The position numbers were made by a program, and so were the translations under genes. DNA of 38,445 nucleotides from Halobacteriales archaeon QS_1_69_70 (GTDB lineage Archaea; Halobacteriota; Halobacteria; Halobacteriales; Haloarculaceae): NCBI GenBank assembly GCA_003021005.1, contig PXRI01000007.1:2155-40599 (forward strand), written 5' to 3'. The notes beneath the pieces were generated by a model that worked only from the letters and a program-made list of their open reading frames with translations, was not told the origin of the DNA and searched no databases. Shown here piece by piece: positions 1-7,913 of the stretch. Position 1 is the first letter of the stretch, and each line of letters begins with the position of its first letter.

Positions 1-996
1 GGACGGGTCCGGTTCGGCCTCCTTGCCGCCGCCGCGGTCGTCGGCGATTCCGTCGGCACGGCCGCTCGTCCGGTCCCACTCTTCGGCGACCATATCCGAT
101 GAGTCGTGCAGGAACACGACACCGCCGCGTTCGACGTAGTCTCGGAGGGCCTTGAGCTCCGGCTCTTCGAACGAATCCGGGCAGGAGAGCCAGACGGCGG
201 ATGGCTGTTCGGTCTCCAGGGCCGCGACGAACGTCGACCCGAAAGGTGCGTCGACGTCCGGGCGAACCTTGACGTCAAATCCGCCGGCTGATGCGGAATC
301 GCCCTCGGCGTAGCTGTCGGTGACGAGTTCGTAGCCGTTCGCCTCGGCATAATTGCGGAACCGAGCGAACTTGTCGAGGCTCCAGTACTGGTGGTTCCGG
401 CCCGGGGAGTTCTGACCCTCGCCGCCCCCGCCTTCCCCGCCGTACCCGCTCGTTCCGGTCAGGGTTCGTGATCCAGCGACGTTGCTGAACTGGTGGAAGA
501 GAACCGTCTCTTCACCCGGTGTCCCCCGGATATACTCGTCCCAGAGGTTCAGCATGAACTCGGCGTTGCCGGCGTCCCACTGGGTGCCGTCGGGCACCAT
601 GAGCGAGCCGAGCCCGACGACGGTGCCCTCGAGCCGATCATCGACGGCGACGAGCGGGATCGACGCGTCGTCGGGGTAGTCGGTCCAAACGCCGTCGCCC
701 TCGTACCCCTTGTCGTACGTGCCGGTCTTCCAGCGCTCGGGCGCGTCGGCGAACTCGGCGGTCGGTTCGGCCTCGATCGCGATCATCGACTCGTCGGTCA
801 ACGGCTGCCCCTCGGGGTCCAGAAGCGCGTTCGGGAAGAAGAACTCCAGCGGCGGGACCGTCCCCTCCGCGGTCGAGTCGGCGTCCAGCCCGCTCCGTCC
901 GGCCACGCTGCCTGACGTCGGTAGTGCGGTACTCCCCACCAGTGCTCCGGCTGCGGTCAGAACGGACCGGCGTCGCGGCGTCCAGTTGTCGGCCAT
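1..996 (-). CDS. Tat-exported protein with DUF4350/GATase-like C-terminal part (3' end outside window)
   Basis: This frame is open from an ATG at 996 to the left edge (332 codons), so the C-terminus is missing. The N-terminus has a twin-arginine signal: RRRSVLT followed by a short hydrophobic stretch with small residues and no lipobox cysteine. That predicts Tat export of a soluble protein, the usual route in haloarchaea. The middle contains a Gly/Glu loop (about residues 185-195). Near the edge is a segment of the type AVWLSCPDS...LRDYVERGGVVFLHD, which resembles the beta-strand/helix and 'YVxxGG' turn of DUF4350/ThuA-like class I amidotransferase folds. Function is unknown; a surface or cell-envelope role is inferred only from the signal. 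It is transcribed divergently from the cytochrome-b-like gene across an AT-rich spacer. Confidence 0.75.
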   Translation of the reverse strand, partial: MADNWTPRRRSVLTAAGALVGSTALPTSGSVAGRSGLDADSTAEGTVPPLEFFFPNALLDPEGQPLTDESMIAIEAEPTAEFADAPERWKTGTYDKGYEGDGVWTDYPDDASIPLVAVDDRLEGTVVGLGSLMVPDGTQWDAGNAEFMLNLWDEYIRGTPGEETVLFHQFSNVAGSRTLTGTSGYGGEGGGGEGQNSPGRNHQYWSLDKFARFRNYAEANGYELVTDSYAEGDSASAGGFDVKVRPDVDAPFGSTFVAALETEQPSAVWLSCPDSFEEPELKALRDYVERGGVVFLHDSSDMVAEEWDRTSGRADGIADDRGGGKEAEPDPS

Positions 997-1169
997 GACA
1001 GGTGGAGCGCCGCCGCCCTCGGGGATATAATTTCTAGCAAACGTGTCCAAAAATATAGACGTATTACCGTTCAATACACCTATTTACGGGTTTATAACGG
1101 TATGTTACAGTGGCCATCGCGCGGACGCCGCACGACAGAGTTATATTCGCCCGCGGGGTAGCGATTTCT
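997..1169. promoter_or_regulatory. AT-rich divergent promoter region
   Basis: This 173-base spacer is much more AT-rich than its surroundings, especially 1025-1105. It separates two divergent genes. A TATA-like GTTATATT at 1139-1146 lies about 27 bases before the ATG at 1170, the spacing of a leaderless haloarchaeal promoter. For the leftward gene, A/T-rich elements at 1028-1058 could serve. A 7-base inverted repeat (TACCGTT at 1065-1071, AACGGTA at 1096-1102) lies between the two promoters and could be an operator. The operator role is inference. Confidence 0.5.
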
Positions 1170-1694
1170 ATGGCAACCTCCGAGAACCGCCCTCGCACCC
1201 GGGGCCTCGAACTCCTCCTCGTCGGCCTCCTGTCCGGCCTCGCACTCGTCGACGTGGCGCTGCTCGCGAGTCCCTTCGGGGTGCCCGCGGAGCCGGTCCG
1301 ACTCCTGCTCGCCGTCGGGGCGTTCGGCGCCGTGGCACTCGCGGTGGCTCTCGGCGTCGTCGGCCCGCGGCGCTACGCAGTCGGCGCCGTCGCCTCGGTG
1401 CCGCTCGCGGTCCTGTACGCCTACACCGGCCTCCTGCTCCCGTGGACACAGTTCTCGTACTGGTTCGCGCAGTCGGGACTCGAACTGGTCCTCCGGTTCC
1501 CGTTCGTCGGCGAGCCCCTGGCGGTCGCGCTGTTCGGCGGGTTCACGCTCGGAGAGGCGACGCTGGGGGCCGCGTTCCACTATCACTACGCCGTCGTCGG
1601 CCTGGGCGTCCTCGCGGCGCTGTCGGTCTGTGTCTCACTGTTCCGGCGTCGCTCCGCCCCGGCCTCGCGGTCCCCGGCCGAGGATGCCGGCTGA
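1170..1694 (+). CDS. cytochrome b N-domain-like membrane protein lacking most haem ligands
   Basis: This is a 174-aa protein with about four to five hydrophobic segments. The start at 1170 was chosen because a TATA element lies 27 bases upstream. Residues about 90-150 match the helix C to helix D region of cytochrome b/b6: TGLLLPWTQFSYW, then PFVGEPL, then a Gly-rich GG..LGEATL turn, then FHYHY. In cytochrome b the two haems are held by two His pairs, in helices B and D. Here helix D keeps the first His position but has Val at +14, and the helix B segment has no His at all. The protein therefore probably does not bind two b haems and may be a structural or repurposed relative. The C-terminus is a short basic/Ser tail. 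I see no Rieske or cytochrome b C-domain partner nearby. Confidence 0.7.
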   Translation: MATSENRPRTRGLELLLVGLLSGLALVDVALLASPFGVPAEPVRLLLAVGAFGAVALAVALGVVGPRRYAVGAVASVPLAVLYAYTGLLLPWTQFSYWFAQSGLELVLRFPFVGEPLAVALFGGFTLGEATLGAAFHYHYAVVGLGVLAALSVCVSLFRRRSAPASRSPAEDAG

Positions 1695-1810
1695 TACGGA
1701 TCGTTATGATGACTTACCGGCGAGCGCCCGGTACGGGTCGGCTCGCCGGTAAAAGACTACAACAGTCCGCATGACGCGTCCCGCGCCACGAGCAGCCTCC
1801 GGGTCGGTGC

Positions 1811-1817
1811 GTTTATC
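1811..1817 (+). promoter_or_regulatory. TATA box of priL
   Basis: GTTTATC lies 26-32 bases before the ATG at 1843. This supports a leaderless transcript and selects the 1843 start over the longer upstream in-frame start. Confidence 0.55.
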
Positions 1818-1842
1818 GGCGCCGGCCCGGATACGCAGTGCC

Positions 1843-2892
1843 ATGGACCGGCGCCACGCGCGGTACCCCTTCCTGGAGGCGGCGCGTGAGGCCGTCGAGG
1901 CCGCCGAGGTCGACCTGGCCGCTCTGGCGGTCGACGGCGGCCCGGCCGTCGAGCGGGGCCGCGAGCGCGTCCAACGGGCGCTACTGGAGGGCACCATCGA
2001 GACCGAGGCGCCGCGGGCCTACAGCGACCGCGCCGAGCTGCTCTCCTACCCGGTTGCACGGGTTCTCGTCTCACTTCTGGAGATCCCGGGCGCGGTCGAG
2101 AAGTACGCCGCCGCCGAGGCCGCCACCGCCCGGGAGCGGTTCGTCAGCGACTTCGAGTCCGACATGGAGCTGAAGAGCGTCGGCGACCGCCGGCTCGCGC
2201 TCGACCGGCTGCTCGCCGACTTCGGGCTGTCCGGCGAGGTGGAGCCGGTCGGCGACGGCCGGTTCGACGTCGCCGTGACGGCGTACCTGCGGCTGACGGG
2301 GTCGCTCGAGGGCGAGGAGTGGCGGCTCGTGACGCGGCCGCTGGCCGACGGGACGGTGCCCGTCGATCGTCCGGAACTGTACACGGTGCTCAGGGAGGCC
2401 GTCCGGCGGCGCGTCGCGGAGGGGTTGCCACTATCGGTCCCGGAGGCCATCGCGGCGCCGCTCGACGACGAGCTGTCGGCGGTTCGGCGGAGCGTCGCCG
2501 ACGTGGAGCCGCCGATGGACTTCGAGACGGTCGCGCCGGGGCTGTTCCCGCCCTGCATCGAGGCACTGGTGACCCGCGCCCGGGAGGGCGAAACGCTGCC
2601 GTCCCACTCGCGGTTCGCCCTGGTGTCGTTTCTCGTCGCCGTCGGCCTCGACGCCGAGGCGGTGACGGCACTCTGCGACGGTGCCCCCGCCGACGACGTC
2701 GAAAGCCAGGTCGCCCGGCTCCGGGACGGCGACGGCGGCGTCGCCGCGCCGCCGTCGTGTGCCGTGATGGTCGAGTACGGCGACTGCGTGAACAAGGACG
2801 CGCTCTGCGAAACCATCCCCCACCCGTTGTCGTACTACGAGGCAAACCTCGAGCGCACGCCGGACGACCGCATCGTCGACTGGCGCACCTGA
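1843..2892 (+). CDS. priL: DNA primase large subunit PriL
   Basis: This 349-aa protein is the regulatory subunit of archaeal primase. It pairs with PriS to make RNA/DNA primers for replication. The N-terminal half is helical with the family opening RYPFLEAAREAVE. The C-terminal domain holds the four cysteines that bind the 4Fe-4S cluster in this family: one in PPCIEAL, one in a PSCAVMVEYGDC pair, and one in KDALC before IPHPLSYYE. All four are present, so the cluster domain looks intact. Length is normal for haloarchaea. PriS is not in the window. The gene ends 4 bases before the convergent small membrane protein, and the ORB-like pair lies about 300 bases downstream. Confidence 0.93.
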   Translation: MDRRHARYPFLEAAREAVEAAEVDLAALAVDGGPAVERGRERVQRALLEGTIETEAPRAYSDRAELLSYPVARVLVSLLEIPGAVEKYAAAEAATARERFVSDFESDMELKSVGDRRLALDRLLADFGLSGEVEPVGDGRFDVAVTAYLRLTGSLEGEEWRLVTRPLADGTVPVDRPELYTVLREAVRRRVAEGLPLSVPEAIAAPLDDELSAVRRSVADVEPPMDFETVAPGLFPPCIEALVTRAREGETLPSHSRFALVSFLVAVGLDAEAVTALCDGAPADDVESQVARLRDGDGGVAAPPSCAVMVEYGDCVNKDALCETIPHPLSYYEANLERTPDDRIVDWRT

Positions 2893-2896
2893 AGAG

Positions 2897-3094
2897 TCAG
2901 TGCCGGCGCGACAGCCCGATGCCGATGCCTGACATCATGACGACGAAGACGGCAACGGCGCCGACCAGGGCGAGGCCGCCGTCGCCGGAGAGCCCGCTGT
3001 TGCCGTAGATCATGCCCACGCCGACGATGATCGCGGCGAGGCTACCGACGCCGACGAACGCGACTGCGGCCTCGACGGCGGCATCGCGGTCCAT
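2897..3094 (-). CDS. small two-helix membrane protein (haloarchaeal, possibly DUF7472)
   Basis: This 65-aa protein starts at MDRDAAVEA (ATG at 3094) and ends in GLSRRH. It has two hydrophobic segments, about residues 8-30 and 40-60, separated by a short NSGLSGDGG loop that carries most of the polar residues. I recall similar short membrane proteins in haloarchaea annotated DUF7472, but the assignment is from memory. Function is unknown. It converges on priL with a 4-base gap. A longer upstream start (3142) is possible but adds residues without hydrophobic or conserved character. Confidence 0.6.
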   Translation of the reverse strand: MDRDAAVEAAVAFVGVGSLAAIIVGVGMIYGNSGLSGDGGLALVGAVAVFVVMMSGIGIGLSRRH

Positions 3095-3190
3095 GGCCGC
3101 CTGTGCGGAGGTGGCCGGCAAAAGGGCTTCGAAGCCGACCACGAAGGGGGAGACGCGTCCGGCACGGACCAGGACGCGGACGCATCATGC

Positions 3191-3212
3191 GGTGGAGACG
3201 AAACGGAGGAAC
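3191..3212 (+). promoter_or_regulatory. weak ORB-like element
   Basis: It contains ACGAAACGGAGG, matching the GAAACGnAGG core of the archaeal origin recognition box. The CTCCA half and the end of the G-run are not conserved. It points toward the stronger box at 3268-3290. Confidence 0.35.
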
Positions 3213-3267
3213 CACGCCGGAGTACTCCCTGCAGCGTCCGGTAAGGGGAGGGCATTCCGCTCTCTCC

Positions 3268-3290
3268 GACCCCCTTCGTTTCGACTGGAG
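3268..3290 (-). promoter_or_regulatory. origin recognition box (ORB)-like element
   Basis: Read on the minus strand it is CTCCAGTCGAAACGAAGGGG followed by GTC. This closely matches the ORB bound by Orc1/Cdc6 in archaea, with a TCCA half, a GAAAC core and a terminal G-string. It agrees with the two boxes in polD1 at nearly all core positions. No orc1/cdc6 gene is in the window, so it may be a secondary origin, an orphan site or a regulatory Orc1 site. Confidence 0.6.
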
Positions 3291-3482
3291 TTCCGGCCGT
3301 GCACCGCGTCATCATTTGTATCGGCTACGGCACCGGCGCCGCGAACTTCGATCTCGCCCACATCCGGCATCCTACTGCTGGACGTGAATCCTGGACGTCC
3401 CGATCGATAGCAGTCCACGTATCGGGCGACCCTGACGGTTGACCGGACTCCGATTCAGGCAGTTACGTCCGGCAGTATCGGC

Positions 3483-3707
3483 TCACGGGTCCATGACGGT
3501 GATCTCGCAGTCGTGGCTGGTCTCCTCGATGTGGCGCCGGGCGCGTCCCTCGGCGCCCTCGCGCTTCTCGTGGACGGCGACGCTGCTGCACTCCTCGCAG
3601 ACCACCCGATACAGCCGTTTGTCCGCCAGCGGACCACCGCAGACCGGGCAAAGCTGGCCGACGCCGTCCGCCGCCCGGTTGCCGCAGTCCATGCATTCAC
3701 GCGTCAT
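3483..3707 (-). CDS. small zinc-ribbon protein
   Basis: This 74-aa protein starts at MTRECMDCG (ATG at 3707), with an A/T-rich element about 30 bases upstream (3734-3741). It has three CxxC pairs: CMDC near the N-terminus, CPVC about residue 20, and CEEC about residue 38. A further Cys lies near the C-terminus. This is the layout of the many small zinc-binding proteins of haloarchaea, including rubrerythrin-like/DUF7129 types. It probably binds one or two Zn ions and acts in the cytoplasm, perhaps in protein or nucleic acid contacts. No specific role can be read. It lies 103 bases downstream of hjc on the same strand and may be in the same unit. Confidence 0.65.
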   Translation of the reverse strand: MTRECMDCGNRAADGVGQLCPVCGGPLADKRLYRVVCEECSSVAVHEKREGAEGRARRHIEETSHDCEITVMDP

Positions 3708-3810
3708 CGGTGACCCACCATGGACATTCATGAATCTTAATGGTTGGGTCGCGGTGGGGGCCGACCGTGAGTGGCGGGCCCGCGGGCAAGCGTCGCCGGG
3801 CGGCAGCGGT

Positions 3811-4326
3811 TCAGAGCATCTCCGCGGCCTCCTCGACCGACAGGTCGCCACGCGCCAGCGCCTTGAGGACGTCGCGGTCGGGGCCGTCCTCGCTGCCGAC
3901 CGCCACCTCCTCTATCGCGACCTCCTCGGCGCCGGCGACGAGGTCGTCGAACGGCGTGCCGTCGGCGAGGGCCACGGCCTTCTTGATGCGGTAGTTGCCC
4001 CCGTCGGTGGTGTGGAGGTCGCCGGGGTGGAAGAAGTACCAGTCCTCCCGGTCGAACCGGGCCGCTATCCGGGGATTGGCGCCGAAGTTCCGCGCGAAGT
4101 ACACGAGCGCCGCGACCTCCTCGCCGGTGAGGTAGATGGGGTCACCGCCCGAGGACTTCGCCTCGATGGCGAAAAAGGATACGGCGTCGCCGGCGAGCAC
4201 GTCCGGCAGTTCCCGCGCCGTGGCGCTTCCGGAGGCTGGCGCCCGGAGGACCGTGAAGCCGGCGTCGTCGAGCGCGTTGACGAGTTCGCGCTCGCGCCGG
4301 TCACCCTTCGCGTTCGACTGCGGCAT
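3811..4326 (-). CDS. hjc: Holliday junction resolvase Hjc
   Basis: This 171-aa protein is an archaeal resolvase that cleaves four-way junctions during recombination and fork repair. The start [16 protein letters not shown] at 4326 fits the family opening (K-G-x-x-E-R-E-L), and a TTTATCG TATA box lies at 4351-4357. The nuclease core has the PD-(D/E)xK pattern: ELPDVLAG, then FFAIEAKSS with the catalytic E-x-K, then an IYLTGEEV helix. The C-terminal part (about residues 115-171) is an acidic extension ending in VEEAAEML that goes beyond the minimal Hjc fold. It is divergent from uvrB across a repeat-filled spacer. Confidence 0.9.
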   Translation of the reverse strand: MPQSNAKGDRRERELVNALDDAGFTVLRAPASGSATARELPDVLAGDAVSFFAIEAKSSGGDPIYLTGEEVAALVYFARNFGANPRIAARFDREDWYFFHPGDLHTTDGGNYRIKKAVALADGTPFDDLVAGAEEVAIEEVAVGSEDGPDRDVLKALARGDLSVEEAAEML

Positions 4327-4350
4327 CGGGCGACCCTCGGGTGCGGCGCC

Positions 4351-4357
4351 CGATAAA
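4351..4357 (-). promoter_or_regulatory. TATA box of hjc
   Basis: TTTATCG on the minus strand lies 25-31 bases before the ATG at 4326. This fits a leaderless transcript and rejects the longer 239-codon frame. Confidence 0.55.
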
Positions 4358-4430
4358 TGACCGGGGAGCGGGGTGAAACTGAACGGGGACGACGACGCAG
4401 CTGCGGCGGCTGCGCCCGTCCGCTGCTCCC

Positions 4431-4735
4431 GATGATCGACCGCGCGGGTCGCGGGTCGCTCGGTTCCCGCTCGCACAATCCGAAACCGCCCGCCGGTCGA
4501 TCGCGCGGCTCGCGTGGCCGCTCGCTCCAATCGCGTTCTCCGGTCGATCGCGCGGCTCGCGTGTCGTCCCTCCCTTCGGTCGGTCCTCCCGCTCGCTCAG
4601 TCCGCGGTCTCCCGATGGTCGACCGCGCGGCTCGCGTGTCGTCCCTCCCTCCGTTCGGTCCTCCCGCTCGCCCGTTCGGCGGCGGGCTCGCTCCGCTCGC
4701 CCGCCGCCCTGTCGACCGCTCGGCTCAAGTACACC
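4431..4735. repeat. GC-rich dispersed repeat block, intergenic copy (hjc-uvrB spacer)
   Basis: Most of the 427-base spacer between hjc and uvrB (4327-4753) is made of repeated modules containing GTCGACCGCGCGGCTCGCG and a pyrimidine-rich part (GTCCCTCCCTCCG, TCCTCCCGCTCGCCC). At least three module copies are visible, near 4431, 4500-4600 and 4610-4673. The 64 bases at 4610-4673 match 10296-10359 inside uvrC with one mismatch. Relatives occur at 7940-8105 and 25250-25530. Confidence 0.75.
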
Positions 4736-4753
4736 GACCACCAAACTGTCACG

Positions 4754-6690
4754 ATGAGCGATACCGGACCGCTGCAGCCGGACCGGCCCGACCTCGACCG
4801 GCCGCTCGAGGTCGACGCGCCGTTCGAACCCGCCGGCGATCAGCCGGACGCCATCCGGTCGCTGGTCGAGGGATTCGACCGGGGCGCCGACAAGCAGACC
4901 CTGCTCGGTGTGACCGGCTCCGGGAAGACCAACACGGTCTCGTGGGTGCTCGAGGAACTCCAGCAGCCCACGCTCGTTTTGGCTCACAACAAGACGCTCG
5001 CGGCACAGCTGTACGAGGAGTTCCGGACGCTGTTTCCGAACAACGCCGTCGAGTACTTCGTCTCCTACTACGACTACTACCAGCCGGAGGCCTACGTCGA
5101 ACAGACCGACACCTACATCGACAAGGACATGTCGATAAACGAGGAGATCGACCGGCTCCGGCACTCCGCGACGCGGTCGCTGCTGACCCGGGACGACGTC
5201 ATCGTCGTCGCCAGCGTCTCGGCCATCTACGGGCTCGGCGACCCGGGCAACTACGAGGGGATGGCCCTCCGGCTCGAACCCGGCCAGGCGGTCGGCCGCG
5301 AGAGAGTCCTGGCGGAACTCGTCGACCTCAATTACGAGCGGAATGACGTCGACTTCCACCAGGGCACGTTCCGGGTGCGGGGCGACACCGTGGAGATCTA
5401 CCCGATGTACGGCCGCCACGCGCTCCGCGTGGAGTTCTGGGGCGACGAGATCGACCGCCTCACGAAGGTCGACGTGCTGAACGGCGAGGCCGTCTCCGAG
5501 GAGCCCGCCGCCCTCGTCCACCCGGCGGAGCACTACTCCATCCCCGAGGCGCGGCTCGACCGCGCCATCGAGGAGATCGAGGAGCTGAAAGCCGAGCGCG
5601 TCTCGTACTTCGAGCGACAGGGCGACCTCGTCGCCGCCCAGCGCATCGACGAACGCACCACCTTCGACCTGGAGATGCTCCGGGAGGCGGGCTACTGCTC
5701 GGGCATCGAGAACTACTCCGTCCACCTCTCGGACCGCGACCCCGGCGAGCCGCCGTACACGCTCTTGGATTACTTCCCCGCGGACTTTCTCACCGTGGTC
5801 GACGAGTCTCACCAGTCCATCCCGCAGGTCAAGGGCCAGTACGAGGGCGACCGGTCCCGCAAGGAGTCGCTGGTCGACAACGGCTTCCGGCTGCCGACCG
5901 CCTACGACAACCGCCCGCTCACCTTCGAGGAGTTCGAGGCGAAGACCGACCGGACGCTGTACGTCTCCGCGACGCCCGGCGACTACGAGCGCGAGCACAG
6001 CGAACAGGTCGTCGAACAGATCGTCCGGCCCACGTACCTCGTCGACCCGGAGATCGAGGTGACCGACGCGGAGGGCCAGATCGAGGACCTGCTCGCCCGG
6101 ATCGAGGCCACCGACGGGGACGAGCGGGTGCTCGTGACGACGCTCACCAAGCGGATGGCCGAGGACCTCACCGAGTACCTAGAGGGCGCCGGCGTCGACG
6201 TCGCCTACATGCACGACGAGACCGACACGCTCGAGCGGCACGAACTGGTCCGCTCGCTCCGGCTGGGCGAGATCCAGGTGCTCGTCGGCATCAACCTCCT
6301 CCGGGAGGGCCTGGACATCCCGGAGGTGTCGCTGGTCGCCATCCTCGACGCCGACCAGGAGGGCTTTCTCCGGTCGGAGACCACGCTCGTCCAGACCATG
6401 GGCCGGGCGGCCCGCAACGTCCACGGGCGGGTCTCGACAAGGAGGTCGGCGAGACCAACCTGCCCGGCTCCAAGACGGACACGGGCGGCGTCGCCGGCGT
6501 CGACGTCGACACTGTCGAGGAGGCCGAGGAACTCATAGCGCGGCTCGAACGCCGGATGGAGGAGGCCGCCGACAACCTGGAGTTCGAACTCGCCGCCGAC
6601 ATCCGCGACCGGATCCGCGACCTCCGGGGCTCCTTCGACGCCCTCGCCGAGCCCGACGAGGGCGTCCCCTCGCCGGACGAGACGCTCTGA
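4754..6690 (+). pseudogene. uvrB: excinuclease ABC subunit UvrB, with internal deletion and frameshift
   Basis: UvrB is the DNA-damage-verifying helicase of nucleotide excision repair and works with UvrA and UvrC. From ATG 4754 the protein is normal: Walker A GVTGSGKT (residues 52-59), the [11 protein letters not shown] beta-hairpin (about 106-116), VVDESHQ (about 350) and helicase motif [11 protein letters not shown] (about 550). After VHGRV (codon 560, ending at 6433) the frame runs into nonsense and stops at 6538. The true C-terminus continues in another frame from about 6434: [11 protein letters not shown], then the UVR motif ([17 protein letters not shown]), ending at 6690. About 38-40 conserved codons between motif VI and this segment are absent, and the deletion length is 1 modulo 3. 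As written, the product lacks the UvrC-binding UVR domain. This is either real inactivation or an assembly error. Confidence 0.9.
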
Positions 6691-6729
6691 ACGGGGTCTT
6701 TTTAGTCGCCCGCAGCGCGACCGTCGCGC

Positions 6730-7455
6730 ATGGCCGTCCGCGAGTACCTCCGGTCGCCCGTTGCCCTCGCGTGGACCCTGTGCGGTGCGGTCGCCGTCGG
6801 CGCCGTCGCCGGGCCCGGCGTCTACCTCGCGGGCCAGGTGCGGACGCGGACCGCCGCAGCCGAACCGACGTTCCTCGGCGGCGTCGGCGAACTCCTCTAC
6901 CTCGTCGTAATCCTTCCGATCATCGCGATCGCCGCGTTCGTCTGGCTGCCGTTCGGCGCCGGCGTCGCCCGCGCGGTCGGCCGTCGGACCCGGGGGTCCT
7001 CGTCGTCGGTCCGGGAATCGTTCGGCGCCGTGCTGGACGGTCTTCCGACGCTGCTGCGGTGGGTGAAGACCCGGACCGCCGTCCCCGGCCTCGGCGAGTA
7101 CGTCCTCACCGAGGACGACGTGGCGCCGACCGAGGTCGTGACCGGCTGTGAACCGTTCGTCGTCCCCGCCGTCGTGCTGGACGCCCCGCACTCGCTCGAG
7201 CGGGCGGTCGACCGGGCCAATCGCGTCACCCCGCGTGCGGGCCGAGAACGCTTGTGGGCCGGGGCGCTGGGTGCCACGCTCGCCACGGCCGGGGTGGGCT
7301 ACGCCGCCGGCGCCCTCGTCGCACTCGGGGTCACCGGCGGCCTGCTCGCGCTGGCCGCGCTCGCCGGTGGGCTGGTGCTCACCGTGGCGCTGGACGCCGC
7401 CTGGCGGGCCGAGGCCTACGCCAGCCAGGACCTCGAGGCGGGATTCGTTCGGTAA
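6730..7455 (+). CDS. four-helix membrane protein, DUF6159-like
   Basis: This 241-aa protein has hydrophobic segments at about residues 10-35, 55-80, 180-205 and 208-225. Between the second and third is a soluble stretch with FVVPAVVLDAPHSLERAVDRANRV. A 'vP.vvlE....ldAl.RS' pattern between transmembrane pairs is typical of haloarchaeal DUF6159-type integral membrane proteins. The match is by pattern only and the function is unknown. A T-rich TATA-like element (TTTTTAG, about 6699-6705) lies 25-30 bases before ATG 6730. It follows uvrB by 39 bases but has its own promoter. Confidence 0.55.
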   Translation: MAVREYLRSPVALAWTLCGAVAVGAVAGPGVYLAGQVRTRTAAAEPTFLGGVGELLYLVVILPIIAIAAFVWLPFGAGVARAVGRRTRGSSSSVRESFGAVLDGLPTLLRWVKTRTAVPGLGEYVLTEDDVAPTEVVTGCEPFVVPAVVLDAPHSLERAVDRANRVTPRAGRERLWAGALGATLATAGVGYAAGALVALGVTGGLLALAALAGGLVLTVALDAAWRAEAYASQDLEAGFVR

Positions 7456-7540
7456 CGGGTGCAACGGTGACGACCGGGCCCGACGGGGATCGGCATTACC
7501 ACTTAACCTCGCTACAATCGACCGGGGGCCAGCCCCGGCG

Positions 7541-7834
7541 TCAGAGGTCCACCGCGACCTCGATCCGGTCGTACTCGACGACCGGCCGGTGGGCGCGACT
7601 GCCGCGGTCGAACTCCACCAAACCCAGTTGGCCGAGTTCCCAGAGGTTGGCGTGGACCTGCCGGACGTCGCGGTCGACCAGCCGCGCGGCCTCGCGGATG
7701 CTGTCCGGCTCCTCGCGGGCGATGGCGCGAAGCAACTCGACGGTGGTGGGACGGACGACGGCGTCGGCGTCGGCCGCGTCGACGGCGACGGTCTCGGTAC
7801 CCTCGTCGCCGACGAGCCGGACCTCGACGCTCAT
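7541..7834 (-). CDS. HVO_A0114-type winged-helix DNA-binding protein
   Basis: This 97-aa protein starts at MSVEVRL (ATG 7834). After a short beta-rich N-terminus comes the helix-turn-helix: TVELLRAIAREEPDSIREAARLVDRDVRQVHANLWELGQLGLVEF. It is followed by a wing-like segment with an Arg and a final EYDRIEV strand. This is the layout of the haloarchaeal HVO_A0114 family of putative MarR/ArsR-like regulators. The target is unknown. A CCTAAAG element at 7857-7863 supports a leaderless start. It lies 79 bases from the SPFH gene on the same strand. Confidence 0.8.
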   Translation of the reverse strand: MSVEVRLVGDEGTETVAVDAADADAVVRPTTVELLRAIAREEPDSIREAARLVDRDVRQVHANLWELGQLGLVEFDRGSRAHRPVVEYDRIEVAVDL

Positions 7835-7913
7835 GCGCCGTGGCGCGGCCGGCGGGCCTAAAGCGTTGTGTATCGGGACAACGTTCGCCGGGCCGCGGTA
7901 TCGCTCGCCACCC

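Larger units (their letters stand above)
3095..3482. other. 388-base intergenic region containing an ORB-like pair
   Basis: No convincing gene lies here: the longest frames are basic shadows without promoters. It holds a strong ORB match on the minus strand (3268-3290), a weaker one on the plus strand (3191-3212) and a short palindrome, CGCATCATGCG, at 3181-3191. The right part (3300-3480) has no recognisable feature. Confidence 0.5.

Noticed and set aside
4301-5998. Long 565-codon open frame on the minus strand opposite uvrB
   Set aside because: It is a high-GC shadow frame; its residues are unlike any family and uvrB occupies the other strand with clear motifs.
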